A DNA stretch of 64,000 bases from Channa striata (taxonomy: Eukaryota > Chordata > Actinopteri > Anabantiformes > Channidae). Position numbers and translations under genes: made by a program. The notes under the pieces are model-generated. The model was not told the origin of the DNA and did not search any database. It saw only the letters and a list, made by a program, of their open reading frames with translations. Below are positions 62,913 through 64,000 of this stretch, one piece after another (position 1 is the stretch's first letter; the number at the start of each line of letters is the position of its first letter). The stretch spans positions 18,035,275 to 18,099,274 of the forward strand of contig CM065179.1 of NCBI GenBank assembly GCA_033026295.1, given 5' to 3'.

Positions 62913-64000
62913 TTATGGTGATGTGAAAACATGTTTATACTCAGGTATCTTAGCATAACGCTTTAATAGAGCTCCTGTATTTAGTTTGTACTTGGAGGAC
63001 ACCACCCCGAATGCCTTTCCATCGCAGACCAACGGACCACCAGAGTCTCCCTGAAAGAACACACACAGTGTGCAGCGTTTGTTAGTTTATTTCAACAGAA
63101 GCAAATTATAATTTATGATCTGTGTTTGTTTATTCATGTCCGCACCTCAGCAGGTCCAATCTCTCCCTCAGAGCAGTAAAAGTTGGACATAGCACACATG
63201 CTATTTTCAATGAGTGTGACGTTGACTTCCCTGAGCACAGGTGACATGTAGTCTGTGTCATTTGTGTATTTTCCCCAGCCAATGACTATACATGATTTGG
63301 GCAAGGAGCCATCATCTCGGTCTGCCAGAGCGATGGGTGCCACGTGTTTATTGATTTCTGCCTTGGAGCTTAACTTCAGAATCAGAAAAACATAAAAATA
63401 CAGATAAAGCTGAAGCATAGATGTCAGAGTCCTCAGTATTTAGAATTTCTGGTTGTCTAATTTCCTGCTCAGCCTTCTTCAAATGATATGAATGCACATA
63501 ATATTTCAATTCTCCCTACTCTTTTGTAGGAATAAAAACATGGACACAAATAGATAAAAAATAAATGTTTTTGCTACTGCAAAAAAACTGCAGAGGTTCT
63601 TTTACCTTGAGAAGCATGATATCATTTATAAAATCAGTTGCATTGTAGCTTTTATGTGGAAATGCTTGTTCCACAGATATACGCTGGACGCCATCACTTT
63701 TTGAGAATTTATGAACTCCTAGTAAAACTGTGAAAGACCTGAAATGATTAAAAAATAAATTGTCATTTGGAGTAAATATTTTGGTTTTTGGCAAAATGAA
63801 AAAGTAAAATAATTGAATTTATGTCACAGTTCATAAAGCATTTGTATGAGTTCCAATGCCTCAAAATTCCAATAATTAAACATAAACATTGCCAAAGTCA
63901 CTGACTTGGCTTGGCAGTGGGCAGCGGTCATCACAAAGTCGTCATTCAGCAGGAAGCCTCCACAGTATTTTGTTGATCTATCCTCCATGTGCCTTTCCAA
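62913..64000 (-). CDS. Granzyme-like serine protease, gene C (partial, runs off the window; short last exon)
   Basis: Minus-strand exons seen are the 3' part of exon 2 (64000-63906), exon 3 (63738-63606), exon 4 (63373-63146) and exon 5 (63050-62913). Exon 1, the signal peptide and the mature N-terminus lie beyond position 64000. The triad residues are all visible: TAAHC in exon 2, NDIMLL in exon 3 and GDSGGPL in exon 5. Exons 3 and 4 have the same lengths (133 and 228 bases) as in gene B, and position 189 is Gly as in gene A. Exon 5 is odd. It has 46 codons including the stop, against 54-55 in genes A and B, and ends KIPEYKHVFTSP. The C-terminal helix segment with its Trp (GEWI in A, RKWI in B) is therefore absent. 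This could be a recent truncation that weakens folding, or the true ending could come from an exon not recognised here. Confidence 0.78.

Noticed and set aside
1..64000. CRISPR arrays, operons, ribosome-binding sites, bacterial terminators
   Set aside because: The sequence is a vertebrate nuclear genome. No regularly spaced direct repeats of CRISPR type are present and the other terms do not apply.

Overview
The window reads as nuclear DNA of a teleost fish, probably a spiny-rayed (percomorph-type) species. The reasons are: intron-containing genes with GT-AG borders, abundant CA/GT microsatellites, several repeat families that are very common in fish genomes (GTACTTTACT-type, AAGGTCAAAGGTCA-type, 'TATCCAAAGTTACTTACA'-type, an L2/CR1-like LINE), and granzyme/mast-cell-protease-like serine protease genes of fish character. 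Repeat and family names come from memory of the families; no search was run.

Bases 1 to about 45,000 hold no protein-coding gene that I can recognise. This part is intergenic or deep-intronic DNA with microsatellites, long purine or pyrimidine tracts, a degraded inverted-repeat DNA transposon (8.2-9.15 kb), remnants of other DNA transposons, a GCTAA/TTAGC-rich block (40.3-40.75 kb) and two weak exon candidates (33.1 and 34.8 kb). The open frames here are mostly low-complexity or chance.

Bases 45,000 to 64,000 are a tandem array of granzyme/chymase-like serine protease genes, all on the minus strand. Gene A (54114 down to 52949) is a complete five-exon gene of 243 codons with an intact catalytic triad. 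Gene B (61834 down to 60372) is complete in exon structure (246 codons), but it has lost the conserved Ile-Ile-Gly-Gly mature N-terminus and has GDSGI in place of GDSGG. Gene C (from beyond the window end to 62913) is cut by the window edge and has a shortened last exon. A fourth copy (47190-47520) keeps only the last exon and a stump of exon 4, and ends in a fold-back inversion beside a perfect hairpin.

Genes A and the broken copy lie in two tandem duplicate units (about 45.09-49.70 kb and 51.14-56.74 kb). A 1.4-kb LINE fragment sits exactly between them. The core of the two units is nearly identical while their outer parts are much more diverged, so the array seems to have been homogenised in patches. 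Exon 2 of genes A and B shows the same effect.

Genes A and B share the same proximal promoter (TATA-like box about 65 bases before the ATG and a common 5' leader), so they are probably expressed in the same cell type. By family that would be cytotoxic or granular leukocytes; this is inference.
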